A stretch of DNA of 64,000 nucleotides. Source: Enoplolaimus lenunculus (lineage: Eukaryota > Nematoda > Enoplea > Enoplida > Thoracostomopsidae). The notes below the pieces were generated by a model. The model saw only the letters and a list, made by a program, of their open reading frames with translations. It had not been told where the DNA came from and did no database searches. Made by a program: the position numbers and the translations under genes. Positions 20,101-30,282 of this stretch are shown here, piece by piece; the first letter of the stretch is position 1, and every line of letters begins with the position of its first letter. The DNA lies in assembly GCA_030248215.1 (NCBI GenBank), contig JASANG010002726.1, positions 1 through 64,000 of the forward strand, read 5' to 3'.

Positions 20101-20533
20101 TTAACTCAAAATGGTCTGATTTTCAATTTTTGAAAACCAACTCTGTTCTTAACTCAAAATGGTCTGATTTTTAATTTTTGAAAACCAACTCTGTTCTTAA
20201 CTCAAAATGGTCTGATTTTCAATTTTTGAAAACCAACTCTGTTCTTAACTCAAAATGGTCTGATTTTCAATTTTTGAAAACCAACTCTGTTCTTAAGTCA
20301 AAATGGTCTGATTTTCAATTTTTGAAAACCAACTCTGTTCTTAACTCAAAATGGTCTGATTTTCAATTTTTGAAAACCAACTCTGTTCTTAACTCAAAAT
20401 GGTCTGATTTTCAATTTTTGAAAACCAACTCTGTTCTTAACTCAAAATGGTCTGATTTTCAATTTTTGGAAACCAACTCTGTTCTTAACTCAAAATGGTC
20501 TGATTTTCAATTTTTGAAAACCAACTCTGTTCT
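17121..20533. repeat. 48-bp satellite array, about 71 copies
   Basis: Head-to-tail 48-bp monomers with very little variation. Because 48 is divisible by three, one frame reads as a repeating 16-residue string (KTNSVLNSKWSDFQFL); this is not evidence of a protein. Each monomer holds a dyad, TTTTCAA-TTT-TTGAAAA. Variant monomers (C to T in the dyad, 47-bp and 50-bp forms) recur at a fixed 961-bp offset, showing a block duplication inside the array. The first monomer is the most diverged, and the array ends sharply at TTCTCGATTCG. Confidence 0.99.
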
Positions 20534-20822
20534 CGATTCGTACTCAACTTTCAGAGTTTGAAAAGATTGATTATAACGTTTTGAGAAACGAGACAGCATG
20601 TATGTGATTAGCCCGACTACACCGGGACGTTGGCCGCTTCCTCAGCTCTTGACAGACCTCTTTCTCTCGTTGTAGCTAACGAAGCCTATTTAAGTGAACA
20701 AATGGTCTGCTTTACTTTATGCCTAAAGCATAATCAAAGTGTAAGCCTGAGCGTAAGCAAACCTAATCATTAACCTAATACTAATCCTCCAACTCAGTAT
20801 TTCTGTTCGCCTCTCAACCACA
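20534..20822. other. Spacer after the satellite
   Basis: No gene seen. Around 20720-20820 there is a TAAGCCTGAGCG-like, loosely telomere-related stretch that resembles 21085-21180; both end in CGCCTCTCAACCA, so they may be two copies of another short repeat. Confidence 0.4.
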
Positions 20823-20907
20823 CTGCAAAAAATGCTGAGTCAAATTGACTCTCTCCGAAATAGGTTTTTCGGGACTACACAAATTGAGTCAAAATTCGAC
20901 TCCACCC
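20823..20907. mobile_element. FB1 MITE, left half, broken by a family C element
   Basis: Starts CACTGCAAAAAATGCTGAGT and follows the FB1 consensus to the TCGACTCCACC centre, where a family C element (20908-21060) begins. The expected right half does not clearly resume. Confidence 0.8.
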
Positions 20908-21060
20908 GGGCCAGTAGCCTAGTGGGGCTCAGCCCCCCTGGAAAAATTTTGCCTCCCTCGCAGAAAATTTTTAATCTTCCTTCTAAGTCATTGAAAACCT
21001 ATAAATGCCCCTCCTGTAAAAATTTTAGCCCCCCTAGCAAGGTGGGCTGGCTACGGGCCT
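20908..21060 (+). mobile_element. Family C MITE, copy 1
   Basis: Runs from GGGCCAGTAGCCTAGTGG to GGTGGGCTGGCTACGGGCCT. Purine-rich and pyrimidine-rich tracts at the two ends are complementary, giving a foldback. It shares the AAGTCATTGAAAACC core with other C copies in the window. Confidence 0.8.
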
Positions 21061-21710
21061 GACTCCACTACAGTCACAATAGACTCACTGAGTCTAAGTG
21101 TAAGCTTGAACGTAAAGCAAGCCGAATCATAAATCTTTACACTAAGCTTCCAAGTCAATACCTCTGTCCGCCTCTCAACCAGCGGGCACTGCTCTATCAT
21201 TTAACATGGGATGCTAGCGAAATATAGCAACAAACTATTAAACATTTTATGTCGCTGCGCTCAAACCTATACACCTCAGCCACTAATATAGAAAACGAGG
21301 AAATAACTTGTTTGCGCAATAGAAACGTTTAAGCTTAAGTTTGCTCGACAACTGACTGCGCTTATACGGAAAATTCACAGACGCTGTTTGCTTTTCAATT
21401 GCTTGCAGTTGTTAGCTTCAACGACTGCAGTTTATGCGACGCTAAAATGCTTAAAGACGTGAGGTCCTGGTGCACACTGTGCAGCAGTGTTTTAGCGTTT
21501 TGAAATATTCAAAACTTTTGCGTATAACTTGGACGCCGGCTGTATAAAATCACTTTAGCACACGCGTTGTTTTGATGTGTTTGCACCAAGAGCAACTCTG
21601 TATAGTATTTTACGGATTTTTATTAAATTAATATTTTCTTTAATTTTATTACGCGTTACAAACGACCATCCTTAAACTCTGTGGAATTTTACAGAGTTTT
21701 GGTAAATCTA

Positions 21711-21913
21711 CACTGCAAAAAACGGTGAGTCAAATTGAGTCTCTTCGAAATAGGTTTTTCTTGACTACACTACAAACTGAGTCAAAATTCGACTCCACCT
21801 GAATAAAATTCGACTCAATTCGACGCTGGCGGAGTCGAATTTTGACTAAGTTTGTGTAGTCGGGAAAAGCCTATTGCGGAGAGAGTCAATTTGACTCAAC
21901 ATTTTTTGCAGTG
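21711..21913. mobile_element. FB1 MITE, complete
   Basis: Begins CACTGCAAAAAACGGTGAGT and ends with the complement; both arms pair over most of their ~100 bases. It is flanked on each side by TA, the target choice of Tc1/mariner-type elements. Non-coding. Confidence 0.9.
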
Positions 21914-22429
21914 TATATTGTTAAAATATTAAAGCTGAAACGCCTCACATATGTATTTTGGGAAGCGGTCAAGCTGATCAAAACTAAACTTTTTGAGAAG
22001 TTTGAGTACAAAATTTGCATTTGGCTTTTGAAACGCTTCGTTCATGAAAATCTTCAAATTAACGCCTAATGTAGCAGAATACTATGGTCTCGCCACCACT
22101 TCTGCTGGCTAGGCACAAAACGAATTCATTTTAATCTAAATGGCCCAAAGTTTAATTTTCGGACGGGGAGGCCGGGCGACCCCTTTTCACGGTTCTGGAG
22201 CTTCATATAAAAGTAGATAAAATTTAGGCTGGCGTTCTACAACTCTCGCTGAAATTGTCATTTTTGAAACAGTGTCGTCGGGGTGGGTGGATTTCACGGT
22301 ACAACCTCGGAACCGCGTCATTGGGAAATACTTAACCAATGCAAATTTTGTACGGCATAAATTGCTCTGTTAGCAAACTTTTCAATAATTGAGGTAGCAG
22401 ATTTGTATGCAGACGCAAAAGCTTAATAG

Positions 22430-22728
22430 GGCCAATGTAAAGAACAGGGCCGGAACAGTATTATAAGCATATTCCTAAACCTAAGCCTAAGCCTAAGCGT
22501 AACAGTGAGCATATTCCTAAGCCTTAGCCTAAGCCTAAGCCTAAGCGTAACAGTGATCATATTCCTAAGCCTAAGCCTAAGCCTAAGCCTAAGCGTAACA
22601 GTGAGCATATTCCTAAGCCTAAGCCTAAAGTCTAAGCCTAAGCCAAGCAAAGAAATTAGTCTAAAGCTTAAGCTTACTCTTTTGTAGTCCCACAGAAAAA
22701 CATTCCACCTCTGATCATTACATGAGCC
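22430..22728 (+). mobile_element. T1 telomere-repeat MITE, near-complete
   Basis: Left end GGCCAATGTAAAGAACAGGG, then four blocks of the form GAGCATATTCCTAAG + GCCTAA units + GCGTAACAGT, then AAGCTTAAGCTTACTCTT and the right end with TTACATGAGCC. Blocks differ in the number of GCCTAA units (two to four). Confidence 0.93.
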
Positions 22729-22761
22729 GGCCTGTGGAAAGAATACAACAAGGATGGCTCT

Positions 22762-22910
22762 GGCCCGTAGCCTGTGCTCCTTGCTAGGGGGGCTAAAAAT
22801 TTTCAGGATGTGATAGAAGGGTTTTCGTTGACTTAAAACAAGGCCAAATTTTTTGGGGGGGTGCAAAATGTTTTGTGGGGGCTCACCAACCCTTATACCG
22901 CCCTTGTAGT
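22762..22910 (-). mobile_element. Family C MITE, copy 2
   Basis: Runs from GGCCCGTAGCCTGTGCTCC through GCTAAAAATTTTCAGGA to a G-rich end near GCTCACCAACCC. Diverged in the middle. Confidence 0.7.
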
Positions 22911-23241
22911 ATTTATGTCCTAGCGGCAAATTTGGAACTTGATGGTTGCTACGACCCCTTACGATTGAAAATCGTAGCTACTTACAAGCTACCTCCTTTG
23001 AATAGATTAACAATTGAATATAAATATACACTACAGTCATTGAAAACTTCACATCTTTGTACAATTGGCATTATTGCATTATAATAGCAGTAAAACTATT
23101 AACCTAACACCAGCTTGCAGTTTGCAGTACCATCCAATTGAATAATGTTCATGATTCAGGCGAATTTTAAATTGCGTTTTGCGCTACAACACCATAAAAG
23201 TTAGCTTGTTTGCTAAAAATTATCTTTAATAAATGTTAAAT

Positions 23242-23290
23242 GGCCAATGTAAAGAACAAGAGCGGAACAGTATTATGTTAAACATATTCT
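23242..23290 (+). mobile_element. T1 MITE left-end fragment
   Basis: GGCCAATGTAAAGAACAAGA followed by GCGGAACAGTATTATG, then cut off exactly where the next, oppositely oriented T1 copy starts. Confidence 0.8.
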
Positions 23291-23559
23291 GGCCCATGTA
23301 AAGATCAGGGGCGGAACGTTTATCTATGGTACTAGGAATAGAGTAAGCTTAAGCTTTACACTATTTTTTGCTTGGCTCAGTTTTAGGCTTAGCAGTAAAC
23401 TCATTCTTACGGTTATTTTTAGCCTTAGGCTTTGGAATATGCCGATTCTTACGCTTACGTTTAGGCTTAGGAATATGCCCATTCTTACGCTTAGGTTTAG
23501 GCTTAGGAATATGCCCATTCTTAAGCTTAGGTTTAGGTCCCGTGTTGTTTACATTGGCC
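23291..23559 (-). mobile_element. T1 telomere-repeat MITE, near-complete
   Basis: Starts GGCCCATGTAAAGATCAGGG and ends TTTACATTGGCC. The interior holds TTAGGC runs separated by GGAATATGCCCATTCTTACG boxes, the complement of the block in the 22430 copy. Confidence 0.92.
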
Positions 23560-23948
23560 AAATTAATTGTGTAAATGTTATTTTTTGCCACAACAGTTTG
23601 AGTAAGTTTTTTATTCAATTTCAGCTCAACAATTACGGTTATAACAGATCGAAGAGAATATTATTTTTTTGACTGTATTCCTTGTTTAATACAGTTTTAA
23701 GTGTCATTGTCTTTTGACTTTTAGTGATTGTAGAATTATTATAAACCTTCATCATATTTCTGTTCTATTAATAGACGTCAACAACCGTTCACATTTATAG
23801 TCAGCACACTTGTTTTAAGTTACCTCGTGTGTTAACCAGTAGCAACTGATCAATTCGATTTGCTGGTGACCGACGCTACTAAAAACAGCTAAAAACAATT
23901 GATTCTTTAGCATTTAGCAAACCGTCAACGTTGGTTCAGTAATGTGTA

Positions 23949-24117
23949 CCCCCGTAGCCAGATGGGACCAGGCAGGCTAAGACCCCTTTCAAAATTTTGC
24001 CCGCCCCCAGAAAACTATTACCTTCGCTTGAAAAAGTCTTCGAGAACCCTTTGTATGACCACCCCTGAAAAATGTTTAGCTTTCCGTTAGTAAGGTGACC
24101 TGGCGACGAGCTTGAAA
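23949..24117 (+). mobile_element. Family C MITE, copy 3 (diverged)
   Basis: CCCGTAGCCAGATGGGACC at the left and TAAGGTGACCTGGCGACGAG at the right, with a recognisable CCCCTGAAAAATGTTTAGC segment. Confidence 0.65.
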
Positions 24118-24276
24118 ATGTCGTGTCTTTTACCTTTATAGTAAGTACGCGTATTAGGTAAACAGTCGGCCCCCAGGCGCTGTTTCCGGCATAAATACCA
24201 GTCTAACAGTGTAACGAAGCTGTACTCTGGTTAGGTCGAGCAGGGTTCACTACTCGTGATTTAACATCAAAATTTT

Positions 24277-24467
24277 GGCCCATGCTACTTTACGGGGCAT
24301 CCAGGTTTCTGGTGAGTCTACAAAAGAGTAGGTTTAGATTCTAGATTACATTTTTGCTTTTAGTCTTTGGCCTAGGCTTGGGAACACACTTTTGCAACGC
24401 TTAAGTTTAGGCTTAGGCTTACGAATACGCTTAATCTACTGTTACGCCCCTAAAAGTAACATTGGCC
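24277..24467 (-). mobile_element. T2 telomere-repeat MITE, copy 1
   Basis: Left GGCCCATGCTACTTTACGGG, right CCCTAAAAGTAACATTGGCC, with an interior GGTTTCTGGTGAGTCT box, TTAGGC units and the TTTGCAACGCTTAAG box typical of T2. Confidence 0.88.
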
Positions 24468-24773
24468 AAAATTTTCTAAGATGGCACCGTCGACGAAATA
24501 CTAAACCCTGTTTGAATATATTAAGCTGTAGGATTTTTAGTTGTTTTGCTCCAAGTATAGTTGTGTATTGACAAACTTGCGGTTAAAATGAAAACAACAC
24601 TGAAAGGTCTTTGTGGCATATCGAACCACTTGAAATTTGTTGCAATCGTAAATACGAACCGCTTTGAAGGGGTTTTTCGTGCAGTTGTCGTTGAGATTTT
24701 AATGTTAACTGTAATGTTTGAATTATATATTTAGTTTTTCTACCTTGCTGCAATGTAGTAGTTTCTTTTCTTA

Positions 24774-25022
24774 CACTGTAAATTTCAGTGGGTTGATTCC
24801 AACTTAGAATGAGTTAATTCTACTCAGGCGTCTAAGCCTCTGAATTAGGTCTTCCAGAACATACAACTCTTTAACTCATTCTGAGTTATTTAATCAACTA
24901 ATTCACAAATTAAATCAACTCAGAGTAAGTTAATGTTTACTGTTATTGACTAAGAAACAACCAGAAATGACTAATTATCTTTCTGACGTTGATTAATAAT
25001 TAACTGTTCAATATTTACAGTG
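24774..25022. mobile_element. FB2 MITE, copy 1
   Basis: Begins CACTGTAAATTTCAGTGGGT and ends ATATTTACAGTG, flanked by TA on both sides. It is filled with GAGTTGATT/AATCAACTC words in both orientations, so it can fold on itself. Confidence 0.85.
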
Positions 25023-25775
25023 TACACAACGTTTCGATCGGATGTTTATTTCACAGTCTGGCCGACCTCAGATCGAAGCCAGTTTGTTCAACGTTTTTCT
25101 GAAAATTTTTAGCCTCTTAAAAAACTTTTATGTAAACTCGTGTTATAGCATGGCGTACTAAAATTTTTTCCACCTTTTCAAATGTTTCGTTGGCAAACCG
25201 CTCTGGCATATCGAATTAATTTGAAATCTGTCCACATGTCAATATTTCAGTTATTTTTAGTCAAAACATAAAATGTCCATTTATTTGTTGGTTTCACCGA
25301 AAAGGCCGGAAGACCCTTCTTTACGTAGAATTTTGAATATTTATACTGCGCCACCCGTCAAAAGTTCCTCGATCCACCGCTGTTGAACTCAACAAACTAT
25401 TGCTTTTCGTTGTAGAATCAGCTCGGTTATTGTTCTGTGACTGGTTGACTGAAATAACATTAACCCTTCCCCACATGAATATTTTTAATTTCATATGAGA
25501 TACACTTTCAATGTAAGATTCAATCCCCAGTCTCTCGGCTGGGAGGCGTTTACGATGACCACTCAGGTATAGGAGCTTGACGCTTGAGCCCTAAAATTAC
25601 AGAACTATTTTGTGCAATACCCCAGGGTCAGGATATCCAACTATAGCTTCTGCATCGTTGTTAATTAGAAAAAATTCTAGACGTTTTCGCGTGCAACAGT
25701 TTACTTCGGAACACTGAATAAAAAGACAGCGACAACTTGCAGGAATGTATCGAAATCTGTAAAATACACATGAAA

Positions 25776-25873
25776 TCGTTTGACTCTGGCGGAGTCGAAT
25801 TTGACTCAGTTTGTGTAGTCCTGTACAGTCTATTTCGGAGAGAGTCAATTTGACTCACCATTTTTTGCAGTGT
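25776..25873. mobile_element. FB1 MITE, right half only
   Basis: TTTGACTCTGGCGGAGTCGA through CCATTTTTTGCAGTG: the right arm and part of the centre. The left arm is missing. Confidence 0.85.
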
Positions 25874-25913
25874 ACACTTTATATATTGCTCGCGTTTTGT
25901 TTTCAATCAGGAA

Positions 25914-26193
25914 TTCCTACATTCACCTCAACTCAGCCATTCCTCAAGTTTAGGACAAAACGTTGTGACCAACCAAAAATGTTTTCAAGTTTTTGACCAT
26001 AAATCGAAACTGTTTAGTGATATTATTTTGAAACAGATAACATTGACTGATTTTTCCTACATTCACCTCAACTCAGCCATTCCTCAAGTTTAGGACAAAA
26101 CGTTGTGACCAACCAAAAATGTTTTCAAGCTTTTGACCATAAATCGAAACTGTTTAGTGATATTATTTTGAAACAGATAACATTGACTGATTT
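25914..26193. repeat. 140-bp tandem duplication
   Basis: Two head-to-tail 140-bp copies, 25914-26053 and 26054-26193, with one visible mismatch. It lies 40 bases beyond the half FB1 element. Confidence 0.96.
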
Positions 26194-26409
26194 ATAGCTG
26201 TTCGCCGAAAACCAACTGTGTCACCCAAAGACATAAATATTTTTGCAACTTTCACATCGGTAAAGTTTTATTTTTGATATTTCAAACGATACTTAGTAAA
26301 TAGTTTCTTTTTTTACTCTCGTGATTTCAAAAATTTTGACGACTGTCTACCCAACATTCCGTAGTTTTGCTGAACTGATTTTGATACCATGATTACGTCG
26401 ACTAAATTG

Positions 26410-26412
<3 letters not shown>

Positions 26413-26482
<70 letters not shown>
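26413..26482. repeat. (TA)n microsatellite
   Basis: About 70 bases of pure alternating AT, directly read. Confidence 0.98.
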
Positions 26483-26488
<6 letters not shown>

Positions 26489-26898
26489 TTGAAGCGCGAC
26501 CCGTGTACAGATTGAAAACTGCGTGTCATGGACAGTCCAATTAGAAATATACAAAGTTGTTTGTTTGTTGTTGTTTACATCATAATTCTATTTCAAAAAA
26601 ATTGTACGATTGAGGTTTAATACTTACAGACTGAAATGTGAGTAAACATTTTTGTACCCAACCGCTGGCTTAACCGACACCGATTGAAAACTTTTTACCA
26701 AGTAACGTTTCGTTCCTTAACGGTATCAAGCCAGGTTTTTTTACGTCTCTGGCGATTTCGAGTACTCAAAAATCAATGGTGTGCAGCGGGTCAAGCTGAA
26801 ATTTTTTGCAGGAATAGAATCGGCATGACCCAGTTATGTGCCTAACGCTAACTTGGCTTCGTAGAACGACAAAATAGTGTCTATTAAGGTTTGCACTA

Positions 26899-27112
26899 GG
26901 GTCCATATTCTCAAATGTGTACAGCAACTATCATCAGTTAGTAATAGGTTTCCAAATTCACTAACTGTTGCAGTTGTTGAACTCAAAACTGGTACAGAAG
27001 TAGAGCAAATCATATGCGAAAAAATGCGCTGAATTTTGATGCTCATCATTCACTGCTTACAAAACCTATTACCAACTGGTGATAGATGCTACACACATTT
27101 GAGAATACGGCG
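26899..27112. mobile_element. Family D MITE, copy 1
   Basis: Inverted ends GTCCATATTCTCAAATGTGT and ACACATTTGAGAATACGGCG, with subterminal TAGTAATAGG / CTATTACCAACTGGTG pairing. Two further copies lie at 35990 and 48809. Confidence 0.85.
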
Positions 27113-27665
27113 CCAAGGTCTCAGTGGAACCCCATTAGAAAATCTCCACAAAGCTTATGCGGGACACTAAAAGAGTTCGTTGAAGACTACTCGCGATCGG
27201 CGTTTGACCCTCGCCTGAAATGTTATCCGTATTTTTGAATGATTTGTACAGGGACATTCTGATATAATTCCTCGTTATTACTCAAGCTCAATTGAAATTA
27301 AACGTGAAAGCCTAAAAACAAGAAAATCTCCACCCCAAGTACCTAGAACACCGGATTCGAACTGTACAGGTATCTGATTGCAACAACATTTCAAACCGAT
27401 TTCCGGGGGTAAACAAGCTTACCTTGAAAGTTCAGCGCCGGTACAGGCTTGGATGAGGGTTCACCGTAAAACTCATGGGTGCGGGAATCTTATTCAAGTT
27501 TAAGATTAACGGCTATTTTTTATTTGACACCTGCGAAACGATTCGGGGAAAGTTTGCTAACACGACAACTCTGTCTGATCGCAACAGTAACGACGACAAT
27601 TCGCAACGAAGTGAGCAAGAAGCCAGACACATTTTAAAATTACAAAATAAAACTTTAACTTGCTT

Positions 27666-28347
27666 GGCCAATGCAACGAACACGGACGGAACAGTATTAT
27701 AAGCATTTTCCTAAACCTAAGCCTAAGCCTAAGCCTAAGAGGAAGAGTGAGCATATTCCTAAGCCTAAGCCTAAGCCTAAGAGGAAGAATGAGCATATTC
27801 CTAAGCCTAAGCCTAAGCCTAAGCCTAATGTGGGGTTCACGTTATAACCGGGGCAGCTTGGGACACGTTTTGTCCCTATTAGACTATTGGGTAACATTTT
27901 GTCTGCTTATAAACCCCATATCGTATTCAAAAATTCGTATTTGTCTGCTGTTATCATATGTGAATCACCTTTTGTACTTCAATATCATATGATATTCGAG
28001 GTATTGTCTGCGAATATCATATGACATACTTTCAAATGTCTGTACACTTGAGGTAACATATCCAAATTGTCCTGTTGAATATCATATGATACTAGAATTT
28101 GAAATTTGAATTTTTGAATTTTGAAGCTGTGGTTTTAAGCGATTTTGTGTCGGAAACGATTTGCAGGCGTGTATTTGGCTTCAAATTTTAACGTTGACGT
28201 CGAATCAACATGGGACAAACCGTATCCCGCCTGCCCCGGTTATAACGTGAACCCCGCATAAGCCAAGCAAAAAAATAGACTAAAGCTTAAGCTTACTCTT
28301 TTCTAGTTCCACAGAAAAACGTTTCGCCCCTGAACTTTACACGGGCC
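27666..28347 (+). mobile_element. T1 MITE split by a PIF/Harbinger-like insertion
   Basis: T1 left part 27666-27828 (GGCCAATGCAACGAACACGG..., three telomere blocks) and right part 28259-28347 (AGCCAAGCAAAAAAATAG... ACACGGGCC) are separated by the family E element 27829-28258. Removing one TAA copy restores the usual CCTAAGCCAAGC junction seen in other T1 copies. Confidence 0.93.
27829..28258 (+). mobile_element. Family E PIF/Harbinger-like MITE, complete
   Basis: 430 bp with 27-28 base inverted ends: TGTGGGGTTCACGTTATAAC continuing to CGGGGCAG, and the complement at the right. The flanking TAA is duplicated (27826-27828 and 28259-28261); TWA duplication is the PIF/Harbinger hallmark. The interior has several ATATCATATGATATTC-like palindromes. 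No transposase frame. Confidence 0.9.
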
Positions 28348-28559
28348 GATTTTATGAGCGATCTGTGATACCCAGAATTGATTTAAGGTTCGCAAATGTC
28401 CTTCAGGCGACAAATACATCGGTTCGTTTCGATAATACCTGCCTTTAGTATGAGTGCCTTATGCATGAAAGAAAATTTATGAGCGAATCAAGGCAGAAAC
28501 TAAGTGTATTTGCAGTAATGAAATTGGTCAAAAAGCCTGATTTTGGTTCCAGTAGAGTT

Positions 28560-28685
28560 TTTCAAATTGATTTTGTCTTCCAACGCCGGGGCCCGTTTTA
28601 GCCCGGTTCCACCCACCGTGGCAGGGCTGTGGGGTGCAGTAAGCATGGTTTTCCGGTAATGGTATGCGTATATATAGGTACCCAA
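28560..28685. other. Short GC-rich island
   Basis: A GC-rich block (GCCGGGGCCCGTTTTAGCCC and the following bases) stands out from the AT-rich surroundings and ends at a TATATATAGG word on the plus strand. No RNA gene or exon could be recognised in it. Confidence 0.3.
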
Positions 28686-28695
28686 TCAGAGCAAA

Positions 28696-28899
28696 GGCCA
28701 ATATAAATAACAGGGGCGGAACAGCATTGCAAGCATATTCTTAAGCCTAATCCAAAACCTAAGCCTAAGCGTAAAAATGAGCATATTCCTAAGCCGAAAC
28801 CTAAGCCTAACCCAAGCAAAAAAAAATAATTCTAAAGCTTAAGCTTACTCTATTGCAGTCCCACAGAAAAACGTTCCGCCCCTGATCTTTACATTTGCC
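28696..28899 (+). mobile_element. T1 telomere-repeat MITE
   Basis: Left GGCCAATATAAATAACAGGG, two short telomere-like blocks, AAGCTTAAGCTTACTCTATT, then CCGCCCCTGATCTTTACATT. The terminal GGCC at the right has decayed to TGCC. Confidence 0.9.
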
Positions 28900-29099
28900 A
28901 CACCGAATAAGAAGTAAAACGCTGTCCTGCGTTTCGGTCAAAAATACCTTTAATAATTACTTTCGCACTTGGCTTGCCAGATTTGTTTTGCTATTACTGT
29001 CTTAGGCTACTGGTTAGACATATATTTTTTACATATTCTAACAAACGAACCAGTCAGAATAGAGATTTTGTTTGCTTGCTGGTTTTGCATGATTTTATT

Positions 29100-29351
29100 G
29101 GTCCATGTATAGAACAGGGCCGGATCGTTTTCCGAATGGACTATAATATATTCAGTTTAAGCTTTAGACTATTTTTTTGCTTAGGCTTAGGCTTAAGCTT
29201 AGGGTTAGGAACAGGCTCATCTATACTTTTAGGCTTAGGCTTAGGGTTATGAACACGCTCTCATCTATTTGCTTAGGCTTAGGCTTAGGTTTAGGTTTAG
29301 GCTTAGAAATATGCTTATACTACTGTTCCGGCCCTATTCTATACATGGGCC
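29100..29351 (-). mobile_element. T1b subfamily telomere-repeat MITE
   Basis: A T1 variant whose end reads GTCCATGTATAGAACAGGGC then CGGATCGTTTTC, with right end CCTATTCTATACATGGGCC. TTAGGC runs are interrupted by AACAGGCTCATCTAT boxes instead of the standard T1 box. Confidence 0.88.
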
Positions 29352-30282
29352 ATTTTATTTGTGCAATTGTCTCAGTTTGCGTTTTACTACTGTCCTTGCT
29401 GAAAATTGCTGCAATTTGTACAATACTGATCGTTTGCGTGCAATCATTGGCCAATTGTCGTTGAGGTAAAATTGCGTATGACCAATAGTCGTAGACTTTA
29501 ATATTAAAAATATTAAAATAGCATTGTCTTGTGTCTGAAGAAGTAATACATTTTTTGTCAAGTTTCAATCTGTCAAGGTTAATTGTATGACGGAAGCCAA
29601 GTTTGAGAAGTATTATAAACACGACCATTTCATAGTCAATCTTCATATTTACTACCGTTTTCGTAGCATCATTCTGTGACGAATTCTTCAATACAACAAC
29701 TCACATTACAAGTTTCTTTACAAATTTTTTTTCGTTCTAAAATACGTTTCATATTCCCGTCGGCCAAGACTCAAAACAAAGTTCTTATTCATTCATACGA
29801 TACAACATCTATTGATCACTATTTATAGTTCGAAGTACGCTTGTTTGCGAATTGTCTATAGCAACTCTACTTTGCAACACCCTGTGGCGAATCCAGAAAT
29901 ATCTGTCGGCGGACACGCAATAAAACGATAGCTGGCGAAGCGAGCGAACCGCTTTTGGCCAATTTTAGTCACACATTTTAATTCAAACGATTCCAGGTGC
30001 GGAAATAAGGTCTGGATGTACCTCCCCGTGTATCCGATAGGACGACGTTTGAAAAAACACACCTCGGAATACACCACTGAAAAAGTTGACAAATATCGTT
30101 GTGTTTGTGAAAGAAATGTTACATTTTTTTTGAACGCTGTATAATATTAATCGGTACAGGTTTTTTTATGTTGAGACCGTCACATGGAAACTAAAATAGC
30201 ACCAAAATTTATTTTTTTTAGTGTTTATGAATAAATCTTTTCAGTCAAAAGCTTTTCTAAAATTTGTTCATTGTATTTTTAT
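29352..30282. other. Gene-free spacer
   Basis: Several 60-120 codon open frames overlap here on both strands, but none shows a recognisable domain. No element boundaries seen. Confidence 0.45.

Noticed and set aside
17152-20561. Long open frames of up to 254 codons encoding a 16-residue repeat
   Set aside because: They are the 48-bp satellite read in one frame. They stop wherever a variant monomer occurs, and there is no start context, domain or splice structure.
22423-22929. Open frames rich in LSLSLSLS or RLRLRLRL over telomere-like stretches
   Set aside because: TTAGGC/GCCTAA reads without stops in several frames as Leu/Ser, Lys/Pro or Arg/Leu strings. The same is true of 23324-23672, 27557-27897, 29177-29469, 39418-39600, 51938-52407 and 57575-57805.
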